Shown: positions 1 through 8,630 of the stretch, piece after piece
Layout: every line of letters starts with the position of its first letter
How positions within the stretch are numbered: the first letter of the stretch is position 1
Assembly (NCBI GenBank): GCA_018269075.1
Contig: JAFDVJ010000009.1
Location: forward strand, 1,007-65,006
Length of the DNA stretch: 64,000 nucleotides
Source of the DNA: Acidobacteriota bacterium
GTDB taxonomy: Bacteria > Acidobacteriota > Blastocatellia > Pyrinomonadales > Pyrinomonadaceae
Direction: 5' to 3'
The notes under the pieces: generated by a model
What the model saw: the letters and a program-made list of their open reading frames with translations, nothing else
The model's database searches: none
Told to the model about the DNA's origin: nothing
Translations under genes and position numbers: made by a program

Positions 1-664
<664 letters not shown>

Positions 665-767
665 AAGTTTTGTAAGTTCAGATTTCGGATCGATGAAATC
701 CGGTTTGGACGAAAATTTTGAAAACGGAGTAACTACGGACAATGATAGTATAAGGTTTCGCGAAGCA

Positions 768-794
768 CAAAATAAGGACGCGCCGGACGCGTCC
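768..794 (-). terminator. Intrinsic terminator after the slipin gene
   Basis: On the minus strand a perfect 7-bp stem GGACGCG/CGCGTCC with a 5-nt loop is followed by TTATTTTGTG. It lies about 30 bases beyond the slipin stop codon and before the BNR-repeat gene, in the right orientation to end slipin transcription. Confidence 0.55.
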
Positions 795-822
795 CTGAAA
801 ACTCTCTATTTTTTCGCGCCGT

Positions 823-1707
823 TCATTCGCCGGCCTCTCCGCGGGAATGTTTGTCGAAGCCGATGTAGATCCGGGCGTTGGCGTTTTTCGCGAGCTCCTG
901 CAGCGCGTCGAGCTCGCGCAGGCGGAGGAGCGCCGGATTCCGGGCGAGCGAATCGGTCGCGACGGCGAGCTCTTCGAGCGACCGGAGCTCGGCTTCTTTT
1001 TTGAGCCGCTCGATTTCGGCGCGGGTTTCGGCTTCGCGGCGCTCGATCTCGGTCTTGACGACGGCGCTCTGCCGTTCGGCTTCGAGCTTTTGCGCCGTTT
1101 CCGTGCGGCCGATCTCGGCGAGCATCTGGGCGTTGATCTTCTGCACCTCGGCCTTCGTCCGCGCCTCGACGAGCTGCGCCTCGCTCATCCGTTCGGCGGC
1201 GAGCACGCGGTTCATAATCTCCTGCAGATTGCCGGGAAAGATCAGGTCCTTGACGTCGGCGCGGAGGATCGAAACGCCGTAGCCGCCGGCCGCTTCCTTG
1301 ACGTCGGCGAGAATGTCCTCGCTCAGCCGGTTGCGGTTGGTGAGGATTTCTTCGAGCGTCATCGAGGCGAGACTGCGCCGCGCGGCGAGCTGGACGTCGC
1401 TGTAGAGGCGGTCGGCGTAATTCTCGACCTCGTGGATCGCGGCCTGCGGGTCGATCACGCGAAACTGGACGATGATGCTGACGCGGATCGCGACCTTGTC
1501 GGCGGTCAGGATTTCCTGGCCCTTGATCGTCAGGTCGCGTTCGCGCATATCGACGACGACGATCTCGACCTTCGGCCGCCGGATCAGACCGAAAAAGGAT
1601 TTTTCGGGCCGGATCTCGTAGCGCCCGGCGTCGAGGATCTCGACGAGCCGCCCGTCTTCGTACCGGAGGCCGCGATGCGTGTTCTTGATGATGATCTCGT
1701 TTTTCAT
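823..1707 (-). CDS. Slipin/SPFH (stomatin/prohibitin) domain protein without membrane anchor
   Basis: 294 residues. Residues about 5-165 form an SPFH (band 7) domain, with the stomatin-like stretch VVVDMRERDLTIKGQEILTADKV and a later ...GVSILRADVKDLIFP segment. From about 165 to 245 there is a long charged coiled coil (AERMSEAQLVEARTKAEVQK, ERREAETRAEIERLKKEAEL) that would drive oligomerisation. Slipins normally carry an N-terminal membrane hairpin; here the protein starts directly with MKNEIIIKNTHRGL, with no hydrophobic helix, so it may be peripheral or cytosolic. No NfeD-type protease partner lies next to it. The start is the ATG at 1707; an earlier in-frame start gives no extra conserved sequence. 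Role: probable membrane-microdomain scaffold (family knowledge); the specific function is unknown. Confidence 0.8.
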   Translation of the reverse strand: MKNEIIIKNTHRGLRYEDGRLVEILDAGRYEIRPEKSFFGLIRRPKVEIVVVDMRERDLTIKGQEILTADKVAIRVSIIVQFRVIDPQAAIHEVENYADRLYSDVQLAARRSLASMTLEEILTNRNRLSEDILADVKEAAGGYGVSILRADVKDLIFPGNLQEIMNRVLAAERMSEAQLVEARTKAEVQKINAQMLAEIGRTETAQKLEAERQSAVVKTEIERREAETRAEIERLKKEAELRSLEELAVATDSLARNPALLRLRELDALQELAKNANARIYIGFDKHSRGEAGE

Positions 1708-1914
1708 AACCGCTCGAATTTTTCGGGCAGCACCGCGCCCGCCCGCTAATTTGAAGCCCCGGAGTCAATGTCGATTCGGAGGACGAATTTTCAGATAGGC
1801 AATCTGACCATACTTTTAATGGATTTTGCGTGTTGTCTATTCGCTCCTAACTTGACCGGGGCAGAAGGATTTTACACCAGTCCGCGGGTTTTGTGAAGAA
1901 TTATTTCGGGCCGC

Positions 1915-2373
1915 TCAGACGCCGAACTGCCGGAGGTGATGATCGATGTGCTTGTGACACAGCGCGCCCCATTCGGCGCGCGACAGGGCGCCGAACTTGA
2001 AATGCGGCGACCATTCGAAGTCCGCCGGCCGGTCGGCGACCTTTTCGACGAATTCGATCAGCGTCCGGCGGTCGGTTTCGAAATCGGTCGGCCGCGTCCC
2101 GGTGCCGTCGACCTGATCGACGCGTTTCGCGGTCGGCACTTCCTTCGGGATCGGAAGCACGTACAGAACCAGCCATTTGAGCGCGCTGCGGGTCAGAAAA
2201 TTGCTTTCGTCGCGAAAATCCCCGAGCTCGCCGAGACAGCCGCGCAGGCCGTCCGTGCAGTGACAGATCATCTGATTGACGTTCATCCGGCCCCACAAGG
2301 CCGGGGCGTCGGGCGTCAGCCGGCCGATGCGGGCGACGATTTTCGCGCGTTTTTCGTTTTCGAACAGACTCAT
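1915..2373 (-). CDS. DUF1569/DinB-like four-helix protein
   Basis: 152 residues. The stretch WGRMNVNQMICHCTDGLR and the C-terminal LCHKHIDHHLRQFGV are the histidine-containing signatures of the DUF1569 branch of the DinB/YfiT putative metal-dependent hydrolase superfamily; the spaced histidines (about residues 38, 138, 141, 142) are candidate metal ligands. It starts 2 bases after the stop codon of the metallo-beta-lactamase-fold gene, so the two are almost certainly cotranscribed. DinB-fold proteins include thiol transferases such as those using bacillithiol. A bacillithiol synthesis gene (bshA) lies about 11 kb away in this window, but any link is only suggestive. Confidence 0.7.
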   Translation of the reverse strand: MSLFENEKRAKIVARIGRLTPDAPALWGRMNVNQMICHCTDGLRGCLGELGDFRDESNFLTRSALKWLVLYVLPIPKEVPTAKRVDQVDGTGTRPTDFETDRRTLIEFVEKVADRPADFEWSPHFKFGALSRAEWGALCHKHIDHHLRQFGV

Positions 2374-2375
2374 AA

Positions 2376-3248
2376 TTATTTTTTCTCCGGTGTTTTTTCC
2401 TTTTTCAGCCGGTCCTCGAACGATTTTTTCATCCCGGCGATCAGCGTGCGGTAGCCGGCCGGATCGATGAACGGGTTCGGGCCGGCGCCCGCGCGGAGCT
2501 TCGCGGCCTTCTCCGTGAGATCGAAAAAGACGCCGTGCGAGACGAGAAAGACGTCGGGCTTGAGCTTTTCGAGCCGCTGAAACGTCCGCGCGTAGTCGGC
2601 GGCGATCTCCGGATATTTCGGGTTGTCGGCGAGCTTGTAGTCGAGCGTCGTCAGGCTGCTGACGAAGGCGACCTTGTATTTCCTGCCGCCGTCGGTCACG
2701 TCGGTCGTCCAGCTCGTCGCGCCCTTCGTGTGGCCGGGAGTGAAAATCACTTTGAGGCTCGTGCCGCCGAGCGCGATCGTCTGGCCGTCCGTCAGTCTTT
2801 CGTCGACCTTGACGGCCGGAAAGACGGGCTTGTCGCCGCCGAAATAAAAATCGCTGCGGCCGCCGTCTTCCAAGACCGACGCGTCGGGCGGGCTCACGAG
2901 GAGCCGCGCGCCGGTCAGCTTTTTAAGCTCGGCGAGACCGCCGCAGTGATCGTAATGCGCGTGGTTGAGCAGCAGGATCTTGACGTCTTCGAGCTTAAAG
3001 CCCAATTTGGCGACGTTGGCCTTGATCTGCGGAACGGTTTCCTCGTAGCCGGAATCGATCAGGATATGACCTTTCGGCGTCGTGATCAGATACGACGTGA
3101 CGTCCGAAGCGCCGACGTAATAGATGTTGCCGATGATCGGGAACGGCTCGACCGGCCGGTTCATCGCGCGGTCGTTCTCGCTCTGCTGGGCGACGGCCGC
3201 ACCGGACAAACAAAGTAAAATTAAGACGAAAAGTATAAATTTGTTCAT
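2376..3248 (-). CDS. Subclass B3-type metallo-beta-lactamase
   Basis: 290 residues with a signal peptide (MNKFILFVLILLCLSGAAVA). The zinc-binding HxHxDH motif is HAHYDH at residues 95-100, followed by CGGLAELKKLTGARLLVS, which is characteristic of subclass B3. A second ligand is His172 in TPGHTKGATSW and a third His237 in FLVSHGVFFDL. The tail NPFIDPAGYRTLIA matches the B3 C terminus. All expected zinc ligands are present, so the protein should be an active periplasmic zinc hydrolase. Environmental B3 enzymes often hydrolyse beta-lactams, but the natural substrate is unknown. It is followed, with 2 bases spacing, by a DinB-like gene. Its start codon sits 8 bases from a heptamer repeat array that occupies the upstream intergenic space. 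Confidence 0.85.
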   Translation of the reverse strand: MNKFILFVLILLCLSGAAVAQQSENDRAMNRPVEPFPIIGNIYYVGASDVTSYLITTPKGHILIDSGYEETVPQIKANVAKLGFKLEDVKILLLNHAHYDHCGGLAELKKLTGARLLVSPPDASVLEDGGRSDFYFGGDKPVFPAVKVDERLTDGQTIALGGTSLKVIFTPGHTKGATSWTTDVTDGGRKYKVAFVSSLTTLDYKLADNPKYPEIAADYARTFQRLEKLKPDVFLVSHGVFFDLTEKAAKLRAGAGPNPFIDPAGYRTLIAGMKKSFEDRLKKEKTPEKK

Positions 3249-3256
3249 AGTTTTTT

Positions 3257-3325
3257 GAGTCTTAAGTCTTGAGTCTTGAGTCTTAAGTCAATCGGACTCA
3301 AGACTCAAGACTCAAGACTCAAGAC
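3257..3325. repeat. Inverted pair of GTCTTGA/TCAAGAC heptamer arrays
   Basis: Tandem 7-bp units (gagtctt, aagtctt) from 3257 to 3290 are followed after 3 bases by the inverted array (ggactcaagactcaagac...) to 3325. Together they fill the space between the M28 peptidase stop at 3333 and the metallo-beta-lactamase start at 3248. The arms can form a hairpin of roughly 30 bp. The same unit occurs again at 54926-55048. Confidence 0.85.
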
Positions 3326-3332
3326 CAACTTC

Positions 3333-4703
3333 TCACCGCATCGGCCGCGGGTAGACGACCGGGCTCTTGTGGCCGGTCTTGTCGACGGCGCGGACGCCGA
3401 AGAAGTAGTTGTCCTTCGACATCGATTTGGCGGTGTAGCTCGTCACGTTGCCGACCGAGACGGAATTCGTCCATTCGGCGGCGGTCGTGTCGCGCCAGAC
3501 GACTTCGTAACCGGCGAGATCGGCGTCCGCCGACGCGTCCCATTTGAGATCGGTGTCGTTGGTCAGCCGCGCGGTCACGATGCCGACGTTCTTCGGTTTG
3601 GCCGGCGCGAGCGCGAGCGCGGCGAGGCTCACGAGATTGACGCGCGCGACGTTGGCGACGTATTCGAAATCGACGTATTCCGGCGTGTCGCCGTAAAACG
3701 TGCCGTTCTCGGTGCGGACGTTCTGGTGCTGGTGCGTGTAGTCCTCGTCCGACTCGGTGATCCGAACGGCCGTAAAGCCGCGTTCGAGGAACGGGATGTG
3801 ATCGCCGCCGCGCAGATAGCGGTCGCGCCGGTACATCATCCAGACGCCGAAATTTTTGATGTATTTGTCGGACTGCTCCTTGATGAAGCGCGCGAGTTGC
3901 CGCGAGGCCGAATCGTTCTCGCCGCCGACCGAGCGGCGCGTGCCGGCTTCCTGCTCGGATTCGCTCGACGGAACGCCCTCGGAAAAGACGCGGACCTTAT
4001 TGCGGTTCGGCGAGTTTTTCTGCGAGGTGACGCCGCCGATGATGTCGTTGGTGAACATGCCCTCGATGTTCATCTTTTTCTCGACGGCCTGCTTGGCGAA
4101 ATAGGTCGCGCCCAAAAGTCCCTGCTCCTCGCCGGCGACGGTCATAAAGACGATCGTCGCGTCGAACTTGCGTTTGCTCATCACGCGCGCGAGCTCGATG
4201 ACGGCGGCCGAGCCCGACGCGTCGTCGTTCGCGCCCGGCGCGTCGCACTGCGCGTCGGACGGGCTCGTGCACATCGAATCGTAATGGCCCGAAACGACGT
4301 AGACGCGCGACGGATCGGTCGTGCCTTTCAATGTCGCGACGATGTTCGTGACGTTGATCGCCACGGGGACGCGCCCGCGCGGCGGCGGCATCGCTTCCTG
4401 CAGATAGGTCTGTTTTTCGACCGAAAGGCAATTGCCGCAGTCGGCGGAAATCTTCTGAAACTCGCCGAAGATCCAGTCGCGCGCCGCGCCGATCCCGCGC
4501 ACGGTATCGTCCTGCGACGAATTCGTGTTGCGCGTCCCGAAAGAGACGAGCTTGCGGATCGTCGCCTCGATGTTCCTGGCCGAGACCTCTTTGATCATTT
4601 TCTGGATCTCGGGATCAAGCTTTTCCTTCGGCTTCTGCGCGAAGGCGGAAAGCGAAAAAACTGACAGGCACAGCACGAGTGCGGCAAAGAATTTGGTTTT
4701 CAT
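3333..4703 (-). CDS. Secreted M28-family zinc aminopeptidase with C-terminal fibronectin-III-like domain
   Basis: 456 residues from the ATG at 4703, chosen because MKTKFFAALVLCLSVFSLSAFA is a clear signal peptide; an earlier in-frame start at 4775 would put extra sequence before it. M28 di-zinc ligands are visible: His140 in VVSGHYDSM, Asp160 in GANDDASG, the Glu pair in VAGEEQGLLG (about 192-193) and the Asp of FTNDIIGG. A late histidine in the DEDYTHQHQN region is a candidate final ligand. From about residue 370 a fibronectin type III-like domain follows (DLKWDASADADLAGYEVVWR ... YFFGVRAVDKTGHKS). Predicted role: extracellular or periplasmic peptide degradation. The gene stands alone; its 3' end abuts a heptamer array. 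Confidence 0.88.
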   Translation of the reverse strand: MKTKFFAALVLCLSVFSLSAFAQKPKEKLDPEIQKMIKEVSARNIEATIRKLVSFGTRNTNSSQDDTVRGIGAARDWIFGEFQKISADCGNCLSVEKQTYLQEAMPPPRGRVPVAINVTNIVATLKGTTDPSRVYVVSGHYDSMCTSPSDAQCDAPGANDDASGSAAVIELARVMSKRKFDATIVFMTVAGEEQGLLGATYFAKQAVEKKMNIEGMFTNDIIGGVTSQKNSPNRNKVRVFSEGVPSSESEQEAGTRRSVGGENDSASRQLARFIKEQSDKYIKNFGVWMMYRRDRYLRGGDHIPFLERGFTAVRITESDEDYTHQHQNVRTENGTFYGDTPEYVDFEYVANVARVNLVSLAALALAPAKPKNVGIVTARLTNDTDLKWDASADADLAGYEVVWRDTTAAEWTNSVSVGNVTSYTAKSMSKDNYFFGVRAVDKTGHKSPVVYPRPMR

Positions 4704-4797
4704 ATTTTTGTTTAGCGAAAAGAAAGAGCGAAATGACAGATTATCATAAACCTGCGCGGAGTTTGAACGAAGCAACGTATTTTCGGAAGTTTGCCGG

Positions 4798-5256
4798 TCA
4801 GTCGGGCCGGTTGAACCGGTAAGCGATCAGGCCGCGAAATTTGACCGGCCGGCCGTCGCAGCCTTTTTGCGGAATGAAGCGCGAACGGTAAACGGCCCGG
4901 AGCGCGGCCTGATGCAGAAACGGAAGATTCCCGAAAGCGCGGGCGTCGATCACCCGGCCGTTTTCGTCGACGACGGCTTCGACCGTGACCGTTCCGTAAA
5001 TCCGCAGCCTGCGCGCTTCGACGGGATAGTCGGGCAGCGCGAGCATCTCGGGACAGAAATCATAACAGAAACCGGAGACTCTTTTTCCGGTGGGCCGGCA
5101 GGCGGCCCGCTCTTTTTCGCGCGCGCAGACTTCGCCGAGGAGGCTCTCGTAACGCATCTTTCCGCTCTGGGCCGGCGTTTGCGGGCAATCGAGAAAAATG
5201 CCGGACAGCAGCAGAATAAAGCAAAGTAAATACCGAATCATCATCGGTTTAGACAA
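4798..5256 (-). CDS. Small secreted TonB C-terminal-domain protein
   Basis: 152 residues. An N-terminal hydrophobic segment (YLLCFILLLSGIFLDC) is a signal peptide or anchor. The second half is a TonB C-terminal domain: LPDYPVEARRLRIYGTVTVEAVVDENGRVIDARAFG ... HQAALRAVYRSRFIP ... GLIAYRFN. Four cysteines (CAREKERAAC, CYDFC) lie between and could form disulphides. It lacks the proline-rich periplasm-spanning arm of a true TonB, so it is unlikely to energise a receptor alone. In Acidobacteriota such stand-alone domains are common and of unknown role. Either MSKPMMIRY or MIRY may be the true start. Confidence 0.75.
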   Translation of the reverse strand: MSKPMMIRYLLCFILLLSGIFLDCPQTPAQSGKMRYESLLGEVCAREKERAACRPTGKRVSGFCYDFCPEMLALPDYPVEARRLRIYGTVTVEAVVDENGRVIDARAFGNLPFLHQAALRAVYRSRFIPQKGCDGRPVKFRGLIAYRFNRPD

Positions 5257-5387
5257 ACGTTTCCGGGAAATGTTCCGGAACGAGTCCGGCCGTCAGAAGC
5301 TGAATCATCATCAAGTTGTTGTAAGTCAGAAGCGTGGAACTGTCGACCGAAATAGTGAAGGCAGTGAATCGCAATTGAATTGACATT

Positions 5388-5738
5388 TCAAGCCATCGCG
5401 TATTCGGTGTATTTCCGCAAAGCGGGCGATTTAAAGGCCAGAACTATTTTGTCTTTCGGCACGCCGTATTTTTCGAGATCGGTTGCAACGCCTTCTTCGG
5501 TATTGTCTTTTTGAATCCAAATTTTGCCGTTGATAATATCGAGATGGGCGATCAAACTATACATCCGACTTTCGCCGCGCCAACCGACATCGAACAAAAC
5601 GTAACGGTCACGGATCCGATCAAAAATAACTTCGGGTGTATTGTCCTGCTCGGGCGGAGCCGTTCGCGGCTTTATAAAGTCAGCCCATTCGAGCAAGACT
5701 TTTTCGACTATTTCACGAAGTTCATCTAAATTTTCCAT
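5388..5738 (-). CDS. XisI-like protein
   Basis: 116 residues. The sequence MENLDELREIVEKVLLEWADF ... DRYVLFDVGWRGESRMYSLIAHLDIINGKIWIQKDNTEEGVATDLEKYGVPKDKIVLAFK matches the XisI family (fdxN element excision controlling factor I), first described beside the excised fdxN element of Anabaena. It overlaps the upstream xisH-like gene by 13 bases, so the two are translationally coupled. No recombinase (XisF) or excision element is visible here, so a role in site-specific excision is not supported by the context. Base composition is more AT-rich than the neighbours, a sign of horizontal transfer. Confidence 0.85.
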   Translation of the reverse strand: MENLDELREIVEKVLLEWADFIKPRTAPPEQDNTPEVIFDRIRDRYVLFDVGWRGESRMYSLIAHLDIINGKIWIQKDNTEEGVATDLEKYGVPKDKIVLAFKSPALRKYTEYAMA

Positions 5739-6142
5739 CCGATTACTTCCTCTTTTTCAGTTGAATAACCAAATATTTTCAATCTTCCCTGACTCAACAG
5801 TATTTCACCTTTGACGCCTTCGAAAAGCTGTCGATAAATGGTTTCGGGGACGGCAAGAAATAAAAGGCGGTCAGGGTCCTGAATGTCCATAATCCAGCGG
5901 TATAAGAAATACTGGCCGATTGCCTGTTCCAAATCCGCCGTTTCCGATTTGCCGATAAAGCTTTTGACTTCAACCGCAATTTTCTGATCGCCTTTCTCGG
6001 CGGCAATTGCTCTTTCCGCCGCTAAATCAACATACAATGTGGTCAACTCCCATTTTAGTCGATAAGGATCGTCGGTTATCGTCCAACCGTCCTTTTCAAG
6101 CGCCCGGCGCACTTTATCGTGAAAAATATCTTTTGCCGACAT
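5726..6142 (-). CDS. XisH-like protein (PD-(D/E)XK-type fold)
   Basis: 138 residues: MSAKDIFHDKVRRALEKDGWTITDDPYRLKW ... AERAIAAEKGDQKIAVEVKSFIGKSETADLEQAIGQYFLYRWIM. This is XisH, a family with a restriction-endonuclease-like core; the acidic residue and EVK of IAVEVKSF are the candidate catalytic residues. It is the upstream member of the xisH-xisI pair. Such pairs are widespread outside cyanobacteria and have been suspected of toxin-antitoxin-like or mobile behaviour, but this is not demonstrated. Codon use is visibly less GC-biased than that of flanking genes. Confidence 0.85.
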   Translation of the reverse strand: MSAKDIFHDKVRRALEKDGWTITDDPYRLKWELTTLYVDLAAERAIAAEKGDQKIAVEVKSFIGKSETADLEQAIGQYFLYRWIMDIQDPDRLLFLAVPETIYRQLFEGVKGEILLSQGRLKIFGYSTEKEEVIGWKI

Positions 6143-6169
6143 ATTTCAAATTACAGGTCAAATTATAGG

Positions 6170-8140
6170 TCATCTGTCCAAAACATCAAAAGCCTTTAGG
6201 CTCGCGCCGTCGGCCGTGTAGAGCAGGCCGAGAATCTCGTCGGTCGTAAAGCGCGGGTCGGGATCGGAGACGAGGATGAAGCGCGCGTCTTTGCCGGTGT
6301 GGACGTTGACGCCGACGAGGCCTTTTTTATCGAACGGTTTCGGGAGATCCGTGTAGAAATACATATAATTGCCCCTTAAAGCCGCGAGCCGTTTGCGGCG
6401 CAGGAAATAGTCGGACAATCGCTCGACCTGCCGGACCGGATCGAGCCGGTCGAGAACGCTGTCGGCGACGTCGGCGCGCGACGGCGCGGCGCGGCTGAGC
6501 AGACTGTTGCGGACGCTCGACGGCGTGACGAGCTGCAGTCCGTTGAGACGATTGATGATGTTCGGCGTCCGCGCGGCGATGCCGTAGAGGCCGATCTGGT
6601 TCGTCACAAAGGAGCGCGCCGAGTTCGTCGCGAGCGTCGTCAGATCGAACGAGCCGAACCGCGACCTCAGGCCCGACCAGCGCAGCGCGAGCACCGACCG
6701 CGCGATCGACGCGCCGCGGACGATGTTCAAAGCCGACGTCGCGAGCCCGCCGTAGCGGAAATAGATCGCCGCCGCCCGCAGCGCGATCCCGGCGACGATC
6801 CGAAAAACGCCGCGCGACGGCGCTTTATGCTTAACTCTCCAGAGCGATTTCGGATTTCGGATTTCGGATTTCGGATTGGTATCGTCGCGGAAGCTCTGAC
6901 CTTTCGATAAACCGGCGTAATTCGCCCGGTCTTTCGAATCCGAAATCCGCGATCCGAAATCCGAAATCCCGAATGCGGCTATTTCGTCGCGGCCGCCGAC
7001 GACCGCCGCGCCCGATTCGTTGACGAGCACGAAAGCGGCGCGCTCGACGTCGTGTTCGAGCGCGCCGGTCTTTTTGCCGGTGCGCGCGTCGAGCTTGATC
7101 AGATCGTCCTTGTCGGCGACGAGGATCGTGTTCGCGTCGGCGAAGACGAAGTTCGTCAATCCCTTGTCCGCGCCCTTGTAACGCCAGAGCGTCTTGCCGT
7201 TTCTGGTGTCGATCGCCGAGACGCCGAACGCGCCTTTGTCTTCGGTTTCGCCGTCAGACACGCGCGTAAACTGCCCGCCGGTGCGGACGTAGAGGACATT
7301 GCCGACGACCGCCATTTCCGGCGTCACGCCGAGATCTTTGGCTTCCCATTCGGTCTTGAAATTCTTCCGGTTGATCGCGCGGATTTTGCCGCGGCCGGAC
7401 GTGTAGAGATATTTTTCGTCGAAGACCGGATCGGCCTCGGTCAGCGCGAGTCCGTCCTCGTTGACCTTGAAGCGGTCGCGCTCGCCTTCCTTGCCGGACC
7501 GCGCGTCGTAGGAAGTGACGCCCTCGTAAAACAGATAGACGCGGCCGTCGAGGATCAGCGGCGCGCGGTAATTGTCGAGCGTGTAATCGACCTCGTCGGT
7601 CGTATTAAAGCGCGACGGCATCATCCGGACGTCGGACGAAAGCTCTTTTTTCCAGAGCTCGTCGCCCGACGAGAGCGCGAAAACGTGGACGACGGGCGAG
7701 CGCTTGAACTCTTCGCCGGTCTTGCCTCTGGCTTTTTTGACGAGGACGACCGCGAGCAGATCGGACGCCGGATCGACGGCGAGCTGCATCACGTCGCCTT
7801 TGACTTTATCCGAGCGCCAGAGCGTTTCGCCCGACAGCAGATCGACCGCCTCGACGCGCGATTTGTCGCCCTCGTCGGTCGAGACGAGGATCAGATCGGT
7901 CGACGGCACGGGCGTCACCGAGGTTTCGTCCAGACCCTTCGTTTTTTTCCGCCAGAGCCGTTCGCCCGTCTGCCCGTCGAACGCGAACAGCGAATTATTG
8001 GTGCCGGCGACGACGATCCCGAAATCGGTCGTCTGGTAAAATTCGATTTTCCCGTCGAGATTCGCCTGCCAGACCGACTGCGCGTAAGCACCGGAAGAAA
8101 CAAGAAGCAGAAAGCAGAAAAGTAAAGCCAAAACCTTCAT
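6170..8140 (-). CDS. PQQ-repeat (BamB-like) beta-propeller protein with repeat-derived internal segment
   Basis: 656 residues with a signal peptide (MKVLALLFCFLLLVSSGAYA). Repeated strands such as LFAFDGQTGERLWRKKTKG, VEAVDLLSGETLWRSDK, AINRKNFKTEWEAKDLG and VSAIDTRNGKTLWRYKG are PQQ_2 propeller blades, so residues about 20-390 form a periplasmic or outer-membrane-associated propeller. BamB is the best-known relative, but the protein is far longer and no Bam partners are adjacent. Residues about 390-433 are encoded by inverted GGATTTC heptamer arrays and read FGISDFGSRISDSKD ... NPKSEIRNPKSLW, low-complexity sequence absent from the fold. The remaining C-terminal region of about 220 residues has no recognised domain. 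Confidence 0.75.
   Translation of the reverse strand: MKVLALLFCFLLLVSSGAYAQSVWQANLDGKIEFYQTTDFGIVVAGTNNSLFAFDGQTGERLWRKKTKGLDETSVTPVPSTDLILVSTDEGDKSRVEAVDLLSGETLWRSDKVKGDVMQLAVDPASDLLAVVLVKKARGKTGEEFKRSPVVHVFALSSGDELWKKELSSDVRMMPSRFNTTDEVDYTLDNYRAPLILDGRVYLFYEGVTSYDARSGKEGERDRFKVNEDGLALTEADPVFDEKYLYTSGRGKIRAINRKNFKTEWEAKDLGVTPEMAVVGNVLYVRTGGQFTRVSDGETEDKGAFGVSAIDTRNGKTLWRYKGADKGLTNFVFADANTILVADKDDLIKLDARTGKKTGALEHDVERAAFVLVNESGAAVVGGRDEIAAFGISDFGSRISDSKDRANYAGLSKGQSFRDDTNPKSEIRNPKSLWRVKHKAPSRGVFRIVAGIALRAAAIYFRYGGLATSALNIVRGASIARSVLALRWSGLRSRFGSFDLTTLATNSARSFVTNQIGLYGIAARTPNIINRLNGLQLVTPSSVRNSLLSRAAPSRADVADSVLDRLDPVRQVERLSDYFLRRKRLAALRGNYMYFYTDLPKPFDKKGLVGVNVHTGKDARFILVSDPDPRFTTDEILGLLYTADGASLKAFDVLDR
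6845..6972. repeat. GGATTTC heptamer arrays, inverted, inside a coding sequence
   Basis: Four to five tandem GGATTTC units (6845-6879) and an inverted set of GAAATCC units (about 6935-6972) lie within the propeller gene. The reading frame stays open through both, giving a repeat-encoded peptide of about 44 residues. The same unit occurs intergenically at 24287, 45334 and 56873. Confidence 0.85.
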
Positions 8141-8630
8141 AAAACCATTTTAGCCTTTATCGAACGGGTTTGGAAGAAGTTCTGTAAGTTTGGGAAGTTT
8201 GGGAAGTTTGCGATCAACGTGCGGCGGACTGTCAGTTCCGGGACTGTAAAACAGATTGTGTAATCGAAGGGAAAAGCGGCGAGAGCCGCGCTCGTGTCAG
8301 TAGCGTCGGCGATAGCCGATGCACCGCTGCGCCGATGTGACTTAACTGGAAGGCTAAAACCCCTGTTGTCGAACGCTTTGAGATGCAAGGGCCCGGCCGG
8401 CGGACGGTGCATCGGCTGCCGCCGACGCTACTGACACGAGCGCTCGTCGAGAACGGATCACACAATTACTTTTACAGTCCCTCAGTTCGGCCGGCGCGCT
8501 TCTTGTTTGTGAAGCGTTTCTACAGGCTGTCGCCTGTCAACCGGCTGACAGCCGATTGTACGTTGAGGAAGCTTGGGAAGAAAGGCCTTTACTTCCCAAA
8601 CTTCCCAAACTTCCCAAACTTCCCAAACTG
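8141..8630. repeat. Gene-free repeat island bounded by GGGAAGTTT arrays
   Basis: No convincing gene lies in these 490 bases. The left end carries tandem gggaagttt units (8185-8210), the right end the inverted units (cttcccaaa, 8592-8629). Between them sit a large inverted repeat (8240-8481, listed separately) and a smaller hairpin, ggctgtc at 8525-8531 with gacagcc at 8547-8553. Short open frames here are repeat-encoded and have no codon bias. Confidence 0.75.
8240..8481. mobile_element. MITE/REPIN-like element with long imperfect terminal inverted repeats
   Basis: Left arm 8240-8326 and right arm 8405-8481 are imperfect inverted copies: gggactgtaaaa pairs with ttttacagtccc at the outer ends, and ctcgtgtcagtagcgtcggc with the matching stretch around 8421-8440. 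The spacer (8327-8404) encodes nothing recognisable. The arrangement fits a non-autonomous element or two inverted REP units; no transposase is present in the window. Confidence 0.5.

Noticed and set aside
5388-6142. xisHI as proof of a developmentally excised element
   Set aside because: No recombinase gene, direct-repeat borders or interrupted nif gene lies near, so the context does not support excision.
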